Origin: Diprion similis
Taxonomy: Eukaryota > Arthropoda > Insecta > Hymenoptera > Diprionidae
DNA: 64,000 nt
Assembly (NCBI RefSeq): GCF_021155765.1
Contig: NC_060110.1
Coordinates: 25,070,001 to 25,134,000 of the forward strand
Reading direction: 5' to 3'
Shown: in pieces, positions 13,101 to 25,900 of the stretch
Numbering within the stretch: the first letter of the stretch is position 1
How the letters are laid out: each line of letters starts with the position of its first letter
Position numbers and translations under genes: made by a program
Notes under the pieces: model-generated
What the model was told of the DNA's origin: nothing
What the model saw: the letters and a program-made list of their open reading frames with translations, nothing else
Databases searched by the model: none

Positions 13101-16100
13101 AGAGACTCAGTCACTAAGATTCATCCAAGTTTGCTTATTTTTGCGTCCAAACAAACCATCTCCTAATTGCGTTATACTTTGTACGCCTGTTAGCAACCGT
13201 CTATATTTGCCTCAGCCTCGAGGCGCAGACGTTTGTCGACTGATACTCGTTGTCGGGATATACTATACGCCAGTCGATATTCACTCGCCAGAAATCGTGG
13301 GTTTGGCAAAGCAGCCATGCCGCGCGCGGCTTAAAGAAAATAACAAAAAGAAAGAGAGTGAGACTTTCTGAAATACTGCGATAATTAGCCCTAATCCACT
13401 GTGCAAATTATTGGAATTATAAACATTGTAATTTGATTTGTAGACGTTGAATACACCTAATTAGAAACCGGGATCAAGTGAATAGCGGACTTACACCGTT
13501 TCTTTCTTCAAATATTCTGGAAATAAATCTTTGTCCGATGCTTAAGTAATCCAGAAAAGTTGAAACAGATCTGAGAGCACTCTAAGTATAATCCTTATAT
13601 AATACGGTATCAGGAAACTTGACAGGCTCTGATACCGTCTGGTGTAAACTGACTGCCAAGCACTAATGTGAATTATTAATGAGGGGTGGGGGTGAAAACT
13701 TGGAAGGGTCAATATTTCAAATGGCTGATGTATCGAAATTTCAAACATGCGAAAATAAAATAACGTAAGATTTCGAACAATTCATCTTCCGTTATTTTAT
13801 ATGCGCATTTTTGAAGTTTCGATACGTCGGCCATTTGAAATATTGACCCTTCCAAGTTTTGACTCTCACCCTCAATAAGGCGTCTCGATGAGCTGCTCGG
13901 TGGTTACATCGCCCGAATGAATACGCGTTCGATGAATATGCTAAACGCGTTTTGCAGCAGAATGTTCCGGTATTGAGTCACGTGGAAAACTACCTCGAAA
14001 GCGCTCTCATCCACATATCGGCCTTACTTTCGGCCGCCGTACCTAGAGACTAGACGGCGAATCCCTCGAGGAAATCGACGTCTTGTGCCCTCCTCTCCCT
14101 CCGTACCGCCCTTCAAGTCTGTCTAGCCCAGGCACCGAAATCTAGGATTCTAGGCAAAAAGCTCCTACCTGGTTACTCGGCGTGGCGAGTGTATCTGAAA
14201 AAGACATAAAGTTCACACGGGTGGTGAATGGGTCGCCCACCAAGCATCGCATTGCCTCGGTCCTCTTCACTGGCTGGCATTCAGTATGTAAATTAGTTAA
14301 TTACCAAATGAAATACAGCATTGTGCTCCGGTCATACGTGCCTCCTCGATCTTCGCTGGTTGGAATGCTAAATTTTTCATTTGATATTCAACAGCAGCCT
14401 ATTCGATTTCACCAAACTACACGTTTCACTCATGGCTTATAAAGCATGTCCGAAAGCTTTATTGTATAACGTTTTATCAATTGTTTCATGTACCCGTGAA
14501 GTTTGGAGCAACAAAATTTCGCTGTGGTATACGTTTTTTTGAAAATCTATCGCAGAGTGGTTGAGAAATATCCCGGTTTTAACCAACCACCCCCCCCCCC
14601 CCCCCCCCCCAAGCTCTTGACACTATTCACTTGTGAGCAGCTGCAGTATCACAACAAAACGTGCCTTTACAGCTTCTTTATAGTCTGGATAGATTGTCAT
14701 GTGTATCACTGCTCACAGTATTCTCACAATCAGCTCACAATCTTTTACGATTCTTTCTTTTTGTCTACGCTACGTTCTCTTGTTCTGTGAAATTAGTTCC
14801 AAGGTATTTTACGGCCATGTTTTTCTTCCTGTGCAATCGTAATTCCATTAACGATGAGATGTAATCTAAAAAAGACATTTTTAGGCAATTTGTAATACGC
14901 AAAACTTTGTCAACAAACTATTTTTCTCAAGAAAAATAGATCAGATAGAGCAAGTATACAGGGAATTGCTCGGTTCGGTAATTCTTTGCTTGATTGTCTA
15001 ATCGATTTCCATCCAATTGAGGAAGCCACTATCTCAGACCTTCGCGTAAAGCCCCGCGCCTCGACCTTATCAAGTGCTTTTCCAATAGAATCCTGTTGCC
15101 AACAACTCTCACCACCCCTCACTTCTAATATACGACAGACTTTTCGCGTGTTAGATTTGAACGAGATCACCAGCATTAGGGAGAAATAGGTGTTGTTTCC
15201 TCCAGAAACTATTTTCTTTAGTTTTTTTTTCATGCAAAGAAGAATTGGTCGTATTTTAGATGACGGCTCGATCTGTTTAGAATTATGAAAGCTTATATTC
15301 AATGAATTTATTGAAACTGATTCTAATTATGAACGCTTGGCTAATCGTAACTTGGATGAGTCCCCTCGTACGAAAATTAATAGACGCAGAATGAAAGGTA
15401 AATTTATGCCGTTACAATATGTTGTATCGATCACTCATAGCAACGTGACATATTCTCTCACAGAACGTGAGCATGGCATTAACAGTTTCGATCCTATTGT
15501 TCCTTATAAAACCTGCTCGAACAAATGCAGAAGTTTGAAAATTGCTGTTAATCACTTGCCAAGACGTTAGCTTAAAAATGGCATGTGTAGTTTTCACGTA
15601 TGAAATTATCTGCATTCTTGAGGTAGCAGTACGAATTCGGTATGTTTTGGGTATACCAGGGTCCCACAGTAATCACTTGAAGCCTTTGAAAGTTCAGCTG
15701 TCTCATCGTCAGTCGTCCTACAGTGACCGTTATGTATTGTCCTGAAATAAACAGTCATAAGTGAGTTAAGGTATCAGTCTTGAAATCTTATACTCTCAGA
15801 TGACCATCATCGGCGATCATGGACACAGCTGTAATCCCATATCGACCTTTTCTATTGTATTCCGGGAATGTGTCAGAGATTGGAGTGAATTTTTGATAGT
15901 ATGGTAATTCTGGAAGGAATACGCGCAGGACGTTTGAAGGAGATTTATTAAATCAATGACAATAACAAATTATATAATACAATCGAACCTCAAGATGAAT
16001 AATACGTTGACATACTAGTCAGAGACCCCAGAATTTTCGCGGTGATAGAAAGTTTTTTTCTTTTGTTGCGCATCAAGAGAAGAGTACTGTCACAGGAAGC

Positions 16101-16812
16101 AGGAATTGGAACGGAAGTGGTAAAAAAATGGCGGGAGGGAGGGAGGAAGGAAGGAAGGAAGGAAGGAAGGAAGGAAGCTGGCTTCGGCTCGGCTTACAAT
16201 GATCAGCCAGGCTTCTATAGCCGAGCGCATATTGTCAGCTCAGCCAAAAGTGAAATAACTCGGAATCCCAATACTTTTGGAAGGACAGAGCCCGGCACGT
16301 AGCTTTGCAGGCTGTTATTTCGGGACTCAGGCGTAGACCAGCATCATAGTGTAATAGTGAGTAGACGGCGACGGCTCGGCTACATCAACGACGCGGCGAT
16401 CACGACTTAAGACTCTTCAATCTCGATCGACTCCTCGACTTCCACCGATCTCTGGGACCTCACGTTTGACGAGGTGACCGACTTTACCGTTGACGAGGAC
16501 TGGACCACTGACGATGACTGAATACTCTGCACTGACTTCGAGGTCCTCACCGACTGGGATTGTACCGTTGCAGTTGAGACTTTCGATGATTGCTGGACGA
16601 GGCTGGATGCGTTATCGTCGACTGGAATAGAGAATAGAATGGAATAGAATACAATAGTATTTATAGACAGATATAGGTATAAATAGGGAGAAAGATATTT
16701 ATTTGTTCGCAGACATGTATGAAATAAAGAAAGAGGTTGGCGAACCGAAACAATCCCTGGATTATACCAATACTAGTCAAATTATAATGCCATGGTTAAG
16801 ACAGATTCGCAC

Positions 16813-16901
<89 letters not shown>

Positions 16902-19900
16902 TGAATACGGACTACGGGGTTCCGCAAGGGGTGTAAATATTTTATCAGCTAGTATTGTCGGTGGCTCTCAAATCTTCATTTACTCAAGAGAAGCAAAGTA
17001 GGCATTGGATTGACTTCAACCGACGCATATACCTATAGGTATGTATTTATAGGCGTATACACGCGAATCCTCTATCGATCACCAATCCCTCACGTCATAA
17101 TATAACATGACACTTTCAGGCGCCCTATACAACTCTGACAGCAACAATTATGCCAACGATAACATCTTTCTCGACCCTTGTGCGATGCTTTTATCAATTC
17201 ACTGCTAGTGTTGGCACAAAATCGTTTCCGCAGTAGTCGGTATTTCAATAATGGGTTCCTGATAAACGATAGGTGAACAAAAACCCGATAAACTTAACTC
17301 GGTATACTCCATAATAATCACTTTGATACAGTAGAAAATTTATAGTGTTTATCTGTGGGTGGTTAGGAGATCGAAACTTGTTTAAAATACAATATAGGCA
17401 AAAAATAACCACGCGGCTTTAATAAATGATACCAAGCGACGTGCTCATCACAAAACAAAAACCGCTAAGAAACCAGAAGCTTTTGTCCACCCTGACAGAC
17501 AAGCGAAACCTTCCGTGATCTCATAAAACAGCTCCTAGGCACGCCATCCGAACTACATATATTGAAAAAGTGAAGAAGCTGAATAAATCACAGTACAAGT
17601 ATATAGTAAAGACTCGGTTGGCTTCCTATCACGAGTTAATAGATCACTGATTGGCACTAAACCTGCACTTTGCGATGAAGCGTTACCCTCAAAAAAAAAC
17701 ATCACGCGAGTTATAACCCGTTTTCAGTAAAGCCTGGACGATACTTTAATATAGTATCATGATTTTTTTGTGCCACGATACCTACTTACCTTTGGCAACT
17801 TCCATGATGATTTTTTATGTATCAAGCTGAATAGTTCCAATTACTCGATGTGAATGATTTGATTGAGCGCGCACGGATCTTCTCTCGGCAGGCTAATACG
17901 TGCGGATGACGGTATAACTCGGACTGACTTGTCTACAGGGATGCTGTAAATGAGAATGCGGAGAACAATCAGACTCCGAGTTATTCTAAAACGGAGCTCC
18001 GTGTGGGGGGGAGGGGGGATGCGAAGGAGAGGGGGAGCTTCGTTTAGCTTGACCGTGCGCCGAAAGCACAAATCTACCTACCTATAATAGATTTCGGAAT
18101 GACGCGGCAATCGTTGCTGGAAGCCTCTGACTGTACTTAATCGTAACTGATTGGTGAGTCAGTGAGTTTTCCCTGTACCGTCTTTAATAGTCCGATTACT
18201 GGTCCAATTGCATGGAATATCACGTCAGGTAACCATCTCATCAAAAGCTTTTAGCATCTGCGTTCAATTCAGCCGATTTAATTGTGAGCCTCAGATTTGT
18301 AATTAAATATCAAAGTCAACTGTGATTACATTACGGTTATCAGAAATCGTCTTATACATCACGTTTAATGAACACTGCTTAACTCTCTTATAATTAGGTC
18401 AGAATTCGTCATACTGAAACATAAAATCTAGAAAAACAAAGTATTTTACTTTTTTCCCAAGTCCAATGAAAATATTTTCTACGCTATCGCCAAGACATCT
18501 ACAAACCCAAGTCTCCAGATTGAGTGAAGGTTTCGAGTCACGTATATGAAACAGCTTAGGAAAAGTTATGACATGGCGTAGCTGATGGTGTTAGCTGGTT
18601 GAACCATTTTCTAAACGGTTCACCTCAGCTTTTTATATTTTATGATCGCCGGTCTTGGCGAGTGTCCATAAAATGTCCAGACAGTGCAAAAAATCATGAG
18701 TGAGAAAGACGCGATTCCGCGGAATGACGAGCCAAACGACTGGCAACAGCCGACAACACCAACGTCCTGCTATACCTATACCATACGCTCATAAATACTA
18801 ATGCCCGAGGAGTATGACGCACACCTCTCCCAAGAAAGCTTCATTTTCTCTGGCTGATGATGCTCCACGAATGGAATCTATACGTGCAATTGCGGAGTCT
18901 CAATAATTTATATTGCACATTTGATACTCGCACGTAGAATCGCATGACGAAGCGAGCGAAAATAGCTGAAAATTCATGGGAGAAGAATGTGGCTTTCTTG
19001 TTAGTCATCTTATAGTATAGAGTAAAAGGCAGTTACTGACTAACTTAACCTGAGTGAATGAAGACAAAAGCAATCGTGGCAGATCATATGATATGGAAAA
19101 TGGAGCATTCAAAGCAAATAGATATATAATTATAAATATGTAGAACATTTCAGATGCCTTTAGAATCATTCGATTCAGTTAATTAGTCATCATTCACGCA
19201 TTTGTGTAGTCTCATAGAAGTTGTCATAGACTGTTTCTGTAAAGGAGAGATTCGCTCATTTGGCCACTTCCTACGCTCCAATTTCAATCTCTCTATTTTT
19301 TGCTTAACGTAGACTCCCCTTGCTGGAGAGCGTCGTAAGGACAGCTTAATAAATTCTAGTTTACGTGAACTCGTAAATTAGTTAACTTGGCTGCGAAATC
19401 CTGAACATGTAATTAGAAACCTAGAAGTGAACTTGCAGCTCGGCGCCGATGCCACGTGGATGGCCATGAACCAAAACCTTGCTACGGAATTAAGCTGCCA
19501 CGCAAGTCACCTTGTGCACTTTGGAATACTTTTAACTGGATTGAGAGAATAGTAAATTACCTGGCGATTGTTTTGCAAAAATGCAAAGTAATCGACCCAA
19601 ATACCATTGTTCTGGCGCTCAAGCTTAATTAAAACTTTTTTTAATAATTGCAACTTCGATACTCAAACTGCCGAGGTGAAACATCAATCAGATTAAAAAT
19701 TCAGTGATTTGTAAGCCTGTGATGGCAAAAAGTGAACTGGCTCTGGATGCTCAACAAAATTTCAATCTTGTCGGCATCTCGAGGTCATTACATTTCCAAA
19801 TGCACGTCAAACCATCAATTAACTATCCAAAATCTCCCTCGGCAGTCAGGCATAGATATGTATGCAGTATTATACTAATTATAAGTCAGTAGTGAATTTT

Positions 19901-22900
19901 ACGGTTATAACAGACTAGCTTAAGTCTTGGGTCACGGGCTTAGTGTAGATCAGTTCCCCAGATATTTGCAATTAGTCACAGATAGATTACAACGATATTG
20001 AAAGCATACGTCAATATTGATAAATTTATTATTACGCGTTAGGACCCTGCAGAAGTGTAGCTCTTGTCGGATATGGGGTAATGTAATTGAAACTAAAATC
20101 AACCACGTATAATTTTCCTTTAGAATGGCCCAATCACATAAATTTGAAGTGCCATTAGTATTATTTTTTTCACAGGACTACAACTTTCTTTCCGTTACAA
20201 TCCTATTGGAATGTTTTATCAACATATTATCGGCGAAAAATTTAATTACTGGAGAAATACTGAAAAATGGCAACCACAAAATAATTTGGGACTAACTATT
20301 ACTAGAGGGACCATAACTATTTTTGTCGTGCAACAAAAAGAGCGACTAATATTCAGTAGTTGACAGTTTTCGGCTGGTGCAGGTATAATTTTCTATATTT
20401 GAAGTAGTCTAGAAATGAGCCCGCTATTCCTAAAACAAATAATTGTTATTCCCTGTCATCTGAAGACACAATTAGAATAATGATTTCTCCAGTTGCAACC
20501 ACTTTGCACTTGGGGGCCAAAATGCGTACTTTTTTGACAGTCTCCCTTGTCACGTAGGCAAACAATGCATAAGTCGATAAGTAATCTACATGCTTTACAT
20601 TATTCATTCTAAATCTAGTAAACGATCCATGAGTACACAAATTCTTTGAAATATTGGCGTTAGAATCTCTTCTCTTTCCTAAGTTTATAATTAAAGTGAT
20701 CCGGGAGCGACCTGGTGAGTGCCCCTGGTATGTAACGTGAAAAATCTATATTTAGCAGAGAAATCTGCTGCCGCAAAGCTTCCTCAGACTTGGGTGTAAC
20801 GTATTAGTACCATTAATATTCTCTATAATTGACACGAAGACACCGTATGTTGTCAAGCCGAAAGACGTAAAGATACAAAAAATTGTCCAATACGTGGAAA
20901 TGTATAAAGCAGAATTCTCAATATTGGAAGTAGTCGTAGAAACACGTGGCAAAAACTTTAGAATTAATTCGGTGGCTTTGCAAAAAATCTCATATTTTTG
21001 TCAGTTCGAAGCAGCTCTACTGGGCCAGTCGGCCTCCACAGAGCTGTCAATAAATTATTCGACAGTTCTGGCAATTCTGTACGTCAACATTTAACTAATG
21101 ACAGAGCTCGAATATTGCTCCCTCGGTAAACATTCCAAGACTATTGTACGACCTACACTCGAGTGTACCTTGGAAAAAGCTAGCAGCCTGCTGCTATGTG
21201 AGAATGGATTCTCGTTGTAAGACGATATCCCTAAGATGAGGGTAATTTTCGGTAAGGGTATACTCTCTTCTAACATGCACACCCTGTCAGGCGCACCGTC
21301 ATCTCATCGATATAACTGTAGAAGAACGTACGTAAGGCTGTTTGCGAAAACTGCGCAGATGCTTGTTCGAGAACCTCTTGTCAGGTCTACCTCGGACAAA
21401 CTCTTGCTTTCACGGTCCCCGGGGTATTCGCTTTGTGTTATTCGAAGTATATTTAAACTTGGATGGTATCCAGATACCGAGTCTCGTCAAACAATCGTAA
21501 ATGTGTTCTCTCCGTGTTCCTGATCGCGCCTTCTTGCAGGCTTGCACCTTAATTCTCCCCCTGCGTGTACTTTCATTATAATATCACTTCGAATCCATCA
21601 GTTATGTTTATCAAGTCGCTCTTCTACTCGTCGTACAACAATATTTAGGGTATTCAAGTAAGGCCTAAGGTGGCCTGAAATGATAATAAAAAATTCTTAG
21701 AATAATGCTCCTCTATCTGTTAACGGAATCTTAAGCTGTAAGTAGTACTTTTCACACTCTCATATTGCATCGCTTCGAAGGAGTTCATTCCATCCAGGGA
21801 TAAGAGAAACGGAACTGCTTCTTAGATTGTACGCTTGTCTTTCCGAATCAAGGCAATCAAGCTCAAGTAGCAGTCCATGATTTCGGTACGACATGTGAAC
21901 GCCGTATTTGCTGTCAACACAAAGTAGCTGCTGCAGTTGGTCGAACTTGAAAAAGTTCGTAATTAAAAAAAATATATAGCCTGAACCCCAAAGATGATTT
22001 CAGAAAGGGGAATTCCACTAGCTCGCCGAACGTCAGGCTACTGATCCCTTTGAAGCTTTAAAACTTTAAACCCTTAAATCCTTGAGCTTTTAAACCCCTA
22101 AGCTATCGCACCTGCGAATCCTGCAGTTTGCCTGCTAGAATCTATTTCACCTGGGACCAGCAGCTCCGCGTCAAATATTCAAACATTTTCTCCCTATATT
22201 GCTCGAGTTACCTTCCATCCCTTCTGTGCGATAGAGAAAAAATGTTTTCACGAAAAAATGAAATAACGACCGGAAGATGAGATGACATAATCATCCTTAC
22301 AGCACGGTTCATCGATTATCCAATTATTATACCTACACAAATTCGTTGAATTATGCAGATGATCAAAACAGCTGATATTTGAATTACACGGTGTTTAAGC
22401 GTTGAAATTTTCCTGTGCCATGAGAACAATTTCAAGGTGAATGGTTTCAGAAGAAACCATACCATAAGCTAATCCGATTTCTTATCATATCGGCAAATTA
22501 TCGTCAATTTTGGCCATATACGTACAAGTAACCGCACATTCACCCAATTCTTATGGCAAAATGGGTAAAGTGATCTGGATAGTTTGCTTCCCCGTTCGCT
22601 TCGAACGTCAAAGTTTACCGTTATCGACAGAAACCGTATAGTTTCGCGCACATAGGCTTGATTTTGTCCGCTTTGAACTTAGAAGTTAGAGACTATTACC
22701 TCTACCACGGGCTATTAAGGAGCTTCGAATATATGGCCCTTTGTGAACTCTCTATTCAAGCCCATACATGTATTGAAATGTATTCGATGTACAGTGGCGT
22801 AACTATACTGTTCAAGGCCCGTGGCAAATGAATCGGTTGGGGCCCTTTTCCACCCAATATAAAGAAGCTCAACCAACGTTAGTTTTTTTTTAATTTTATA

Positions 22901-25900
22901 ATGAATCAGTACGTGGAGTAGGTACATAAAACGTTATCATAATTAGTGGATTTTCTAATAACTTTTAATTTGAAGATCGTACTGGATTCAAATCACAATT
23001 TTTGTTTAAGTACATAATGTTTATAATTAAAATTCCTTTTTTCGGGCTTTCTGTTAAGCAAAAGTATTAATGACATCATCAAAGTTCAAATTTCCGGCCA
23101 TGGAATGTTCGATGGATAGAATAGCGAAGTTGCGTAACCTTTCTTGTCCCTTGGAAATTCTTATCTACCGGATACGTTCTCAAACTAACTGGGTGATATC
23201 TTTTCCAACAAATGCATTGTAATTTTGATACATTTTTTGTTTAATTTGTGTGAGCACGTAGATAACTTAAATTAATTAAAGATAAAACTAATAAATTTTA
23301 CTAAATGTTGGGATTCTCCTGTGCCCACGGCCGGAGGCCCCTTCGGGCTGGGGGCCCGTGGCATTTTGCCCACCCTGCCACCCTATTGTTACGCCACTGT
23401 CGATGCACCTTATTAGTTCAACTGGATAAAACACTCGAAGTAAATTATACCCATATATTAAATCGTATTTTTTTGCAGTTTATCTTTATTCGTCATTTTA
23501 CGTTATTCTCCGATGTCTCCTAACTTATGTAACCTTCGTGCAAAGTCACCCTTATGACACTCACAATTGAGGAGGTATTGAAAAAAAAGTACAAAGAATT
23601 GTGAAATCTACGGTTCGATTGTCTATTGTCGGTACCCCGGCTCGTGACCGGATACCATAATGATTGAGTGGTGAAAAGGTGATCTTCGAATGGAATCGAA
23701 TTGACAAGGGGCTGCAGGAGCCAGGATCCGGCGTGGCTGTACATAAATAGCTCGATATTCCGCGTCGAGCTTTTTCTTACTCACATTATTTTCGAACGCT
23801 TGTACAACATTCGGGATGTACAATGAATTACCGTGAAAAGAATGAGTGTGAAAGTAGATATATTCTTAACAGAATCACAGAATCGTTACAGTAAAAAGAG
23901 ATCAATATGCGACTGTTAAAACTAAAAGACAATGAATGCAACGATAAATTGCCAAGCCTGGGACAAAATCATCGTTTTTTGTCATTCTCCTTTATTCAGG
24001 GCAGTCAGCTAGCCGGGAACTGTTTAAAATGGCGGTCGTCGACCGCTTGATAAAGTTACGACGTTACTAAAAAGAGTGGATATAATAGCACAAAAAGACT
24101 GATTCATAAAGTGTTCAGTGTTACAGATCTTACGAATGCGGTATGATTAAAAACAAGAGAGACGGAAAAATTGAACGAACTTTTGACACAAGACACAATT
24201 TGTAATACATAATAAAGCACCGATGTTGTAAAAGAACATGCGATCGAAGAAACACGTACCTGTTCGTATCAGAGTTACAGTTTGTTAGATATGTACAAAA
24301 TTCACGGCACGTATAGGCTGCTGCATATTTTCATCTTGAATGTGAAATTGGAACCCAATTGCTTGGAAATCGAGAAGCAACGAGTGGCGCATTTAGTCAT
24401 GCGTAAAATTTAACCCCTGATGGGGGCGGAAGCCGGCGAAGGGGGAGCGGGTCGACGCGAAGGGAGGAAAAACGATATTTATATATCGAGGAATTGAACC
24501 TGCGAGCGGGTGAATCAAAGGAAGAGGTGGGGGATGAAAACGAATACCCTGTACCTAGATACCTGTATACACTTGGGTACAGTGATCCTCAACAACTAAT
24601 TTATTCGACGAGTCCGCTACGTTGGCAATGGAGAGTCAGAAACACGAGCACTTTTTTGGATCGCCGGGGGGGGGGGGGGGGGGGGGGTAAGGCAAGTTAT
24701 TCAGTTCCTGTTATGATCACCAGAGTCGTTGCGATCTAAAGGCTTTAGGCAGTATTTATAGATGAGATGATCACATAGGCAATAACCTCAAAAGACTACA
24801 GCTTATGTGTACATGATTGCGGTTAGGTGAAATTAATATAGGCTGCTAGACAAAGGCCAGGCCGATAACTACGAAATGAGCATCGACAAAATAGTCCTGT
24901 AGACCTGTATGGCCGTGGCGCTGCAGGTGCAGGCTGATTCAGCATTGCCAACGTAATGTATAACGTATAACGGACTTGTGGAGAAAATTAGCCGTCTCAC
25001 AATTACTGCGGCCAAGTATACTTTCTATTCTTGTACATACCTATCCAAGTGCGCAAAAGTGGATTGCTCTGCTGACGTGGCCACTTTTCGCTCCTGTTTA
25101 TCAGATCTAAACACCCCTAAGCTTCCTTCGACTGTGCGATATTCTAACAATAACCAGCAGAACATACATGCTGCTTTATACGTATACACCTATGGTAATT
25201 TATTTATAGAGGTGCGATAAAAACTGTGCCCCATGCATCAGAAAAGCAATGTAATATTTGGTTTTTCTCTACACTCGCATGCTTGTAGGCTAGCGCGAAA
25301 CTTAAAGTATAAGGAAAATAATAATTGCTCTGATTCTTCACCTATCCCTCCAGAAACAGCAACGTGTCCGTTTCCGGGGAAAGATCACCCTTCGAAGGAT
25401 CTTGCTGTAGCGCCCAAGGTGGAGCGGAAAGCACGGACAGCGACGTGGAGGAAGTGCCTAAATACCGCGTCGTACTTCTCGGTGATTCGGGGGTCGGGAA
25501 AACTGCCCTGGTCTCTCAGTTTATGACCAGCGAGTATATGAACACCTATGATGCCAGTCTAGGTACGTTGACTCTGGATTCAAGTAACATAAATTCAGTT
25601 ACACTGCATGAGACACTTGCTGTCGCGGATGCTAGTCAGATACTGGAGAAATAACTTCCTCGGGTGAGAATTCGAAATTACGGGAACAATAATTAGCGTG
25701 ATTTACTGCATGATAACTGATCGTGAAAATATAATACTGTCATGACCAATGTCTACCTCTGAATGCCGTTTAAAATATTCAAAATTTAAATTCAAAGTAA
25801 AAACACTAGGAATGATAAGTAATAATATTTTGCATGTTCTTTGCACCTGCATTATGTGCCTGGCCGCTTAATAATCTCGCCAGCGTAGATATACTACTTT

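Larger units (their letters stand above)
9965..25353 (+). other. RGK intron 3, about 15.4 kb
   Basis: Donor GTTAGT at 9965; acceptor CCCTCCAG ending at 25353. It hosts the candidate antisense gene (16,407-17,805), a foldback element (13,673-13,878), a hAT-like element (22,792-23,399) and poly-C, GGAA, GA and poly-G tracts. Otherwise it is AT-rich sequence without recognisable coding content. Its size suggests room for enhancers or alternative promoters. GC-richer islands at 11,620-11,740, 13,980-14,290 and 24,410-24,470 are where such elements might lie, but no specific site can be supported. Confidence 0.75.

Noticed and set aside
20440-21094. Overlapping open frames on both strands resembling membrane-receptor fragments
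   Set aside because: Weak resemblance to chemoreceptor tails only; no conserved motif, and neither strand gives a continuous gene.
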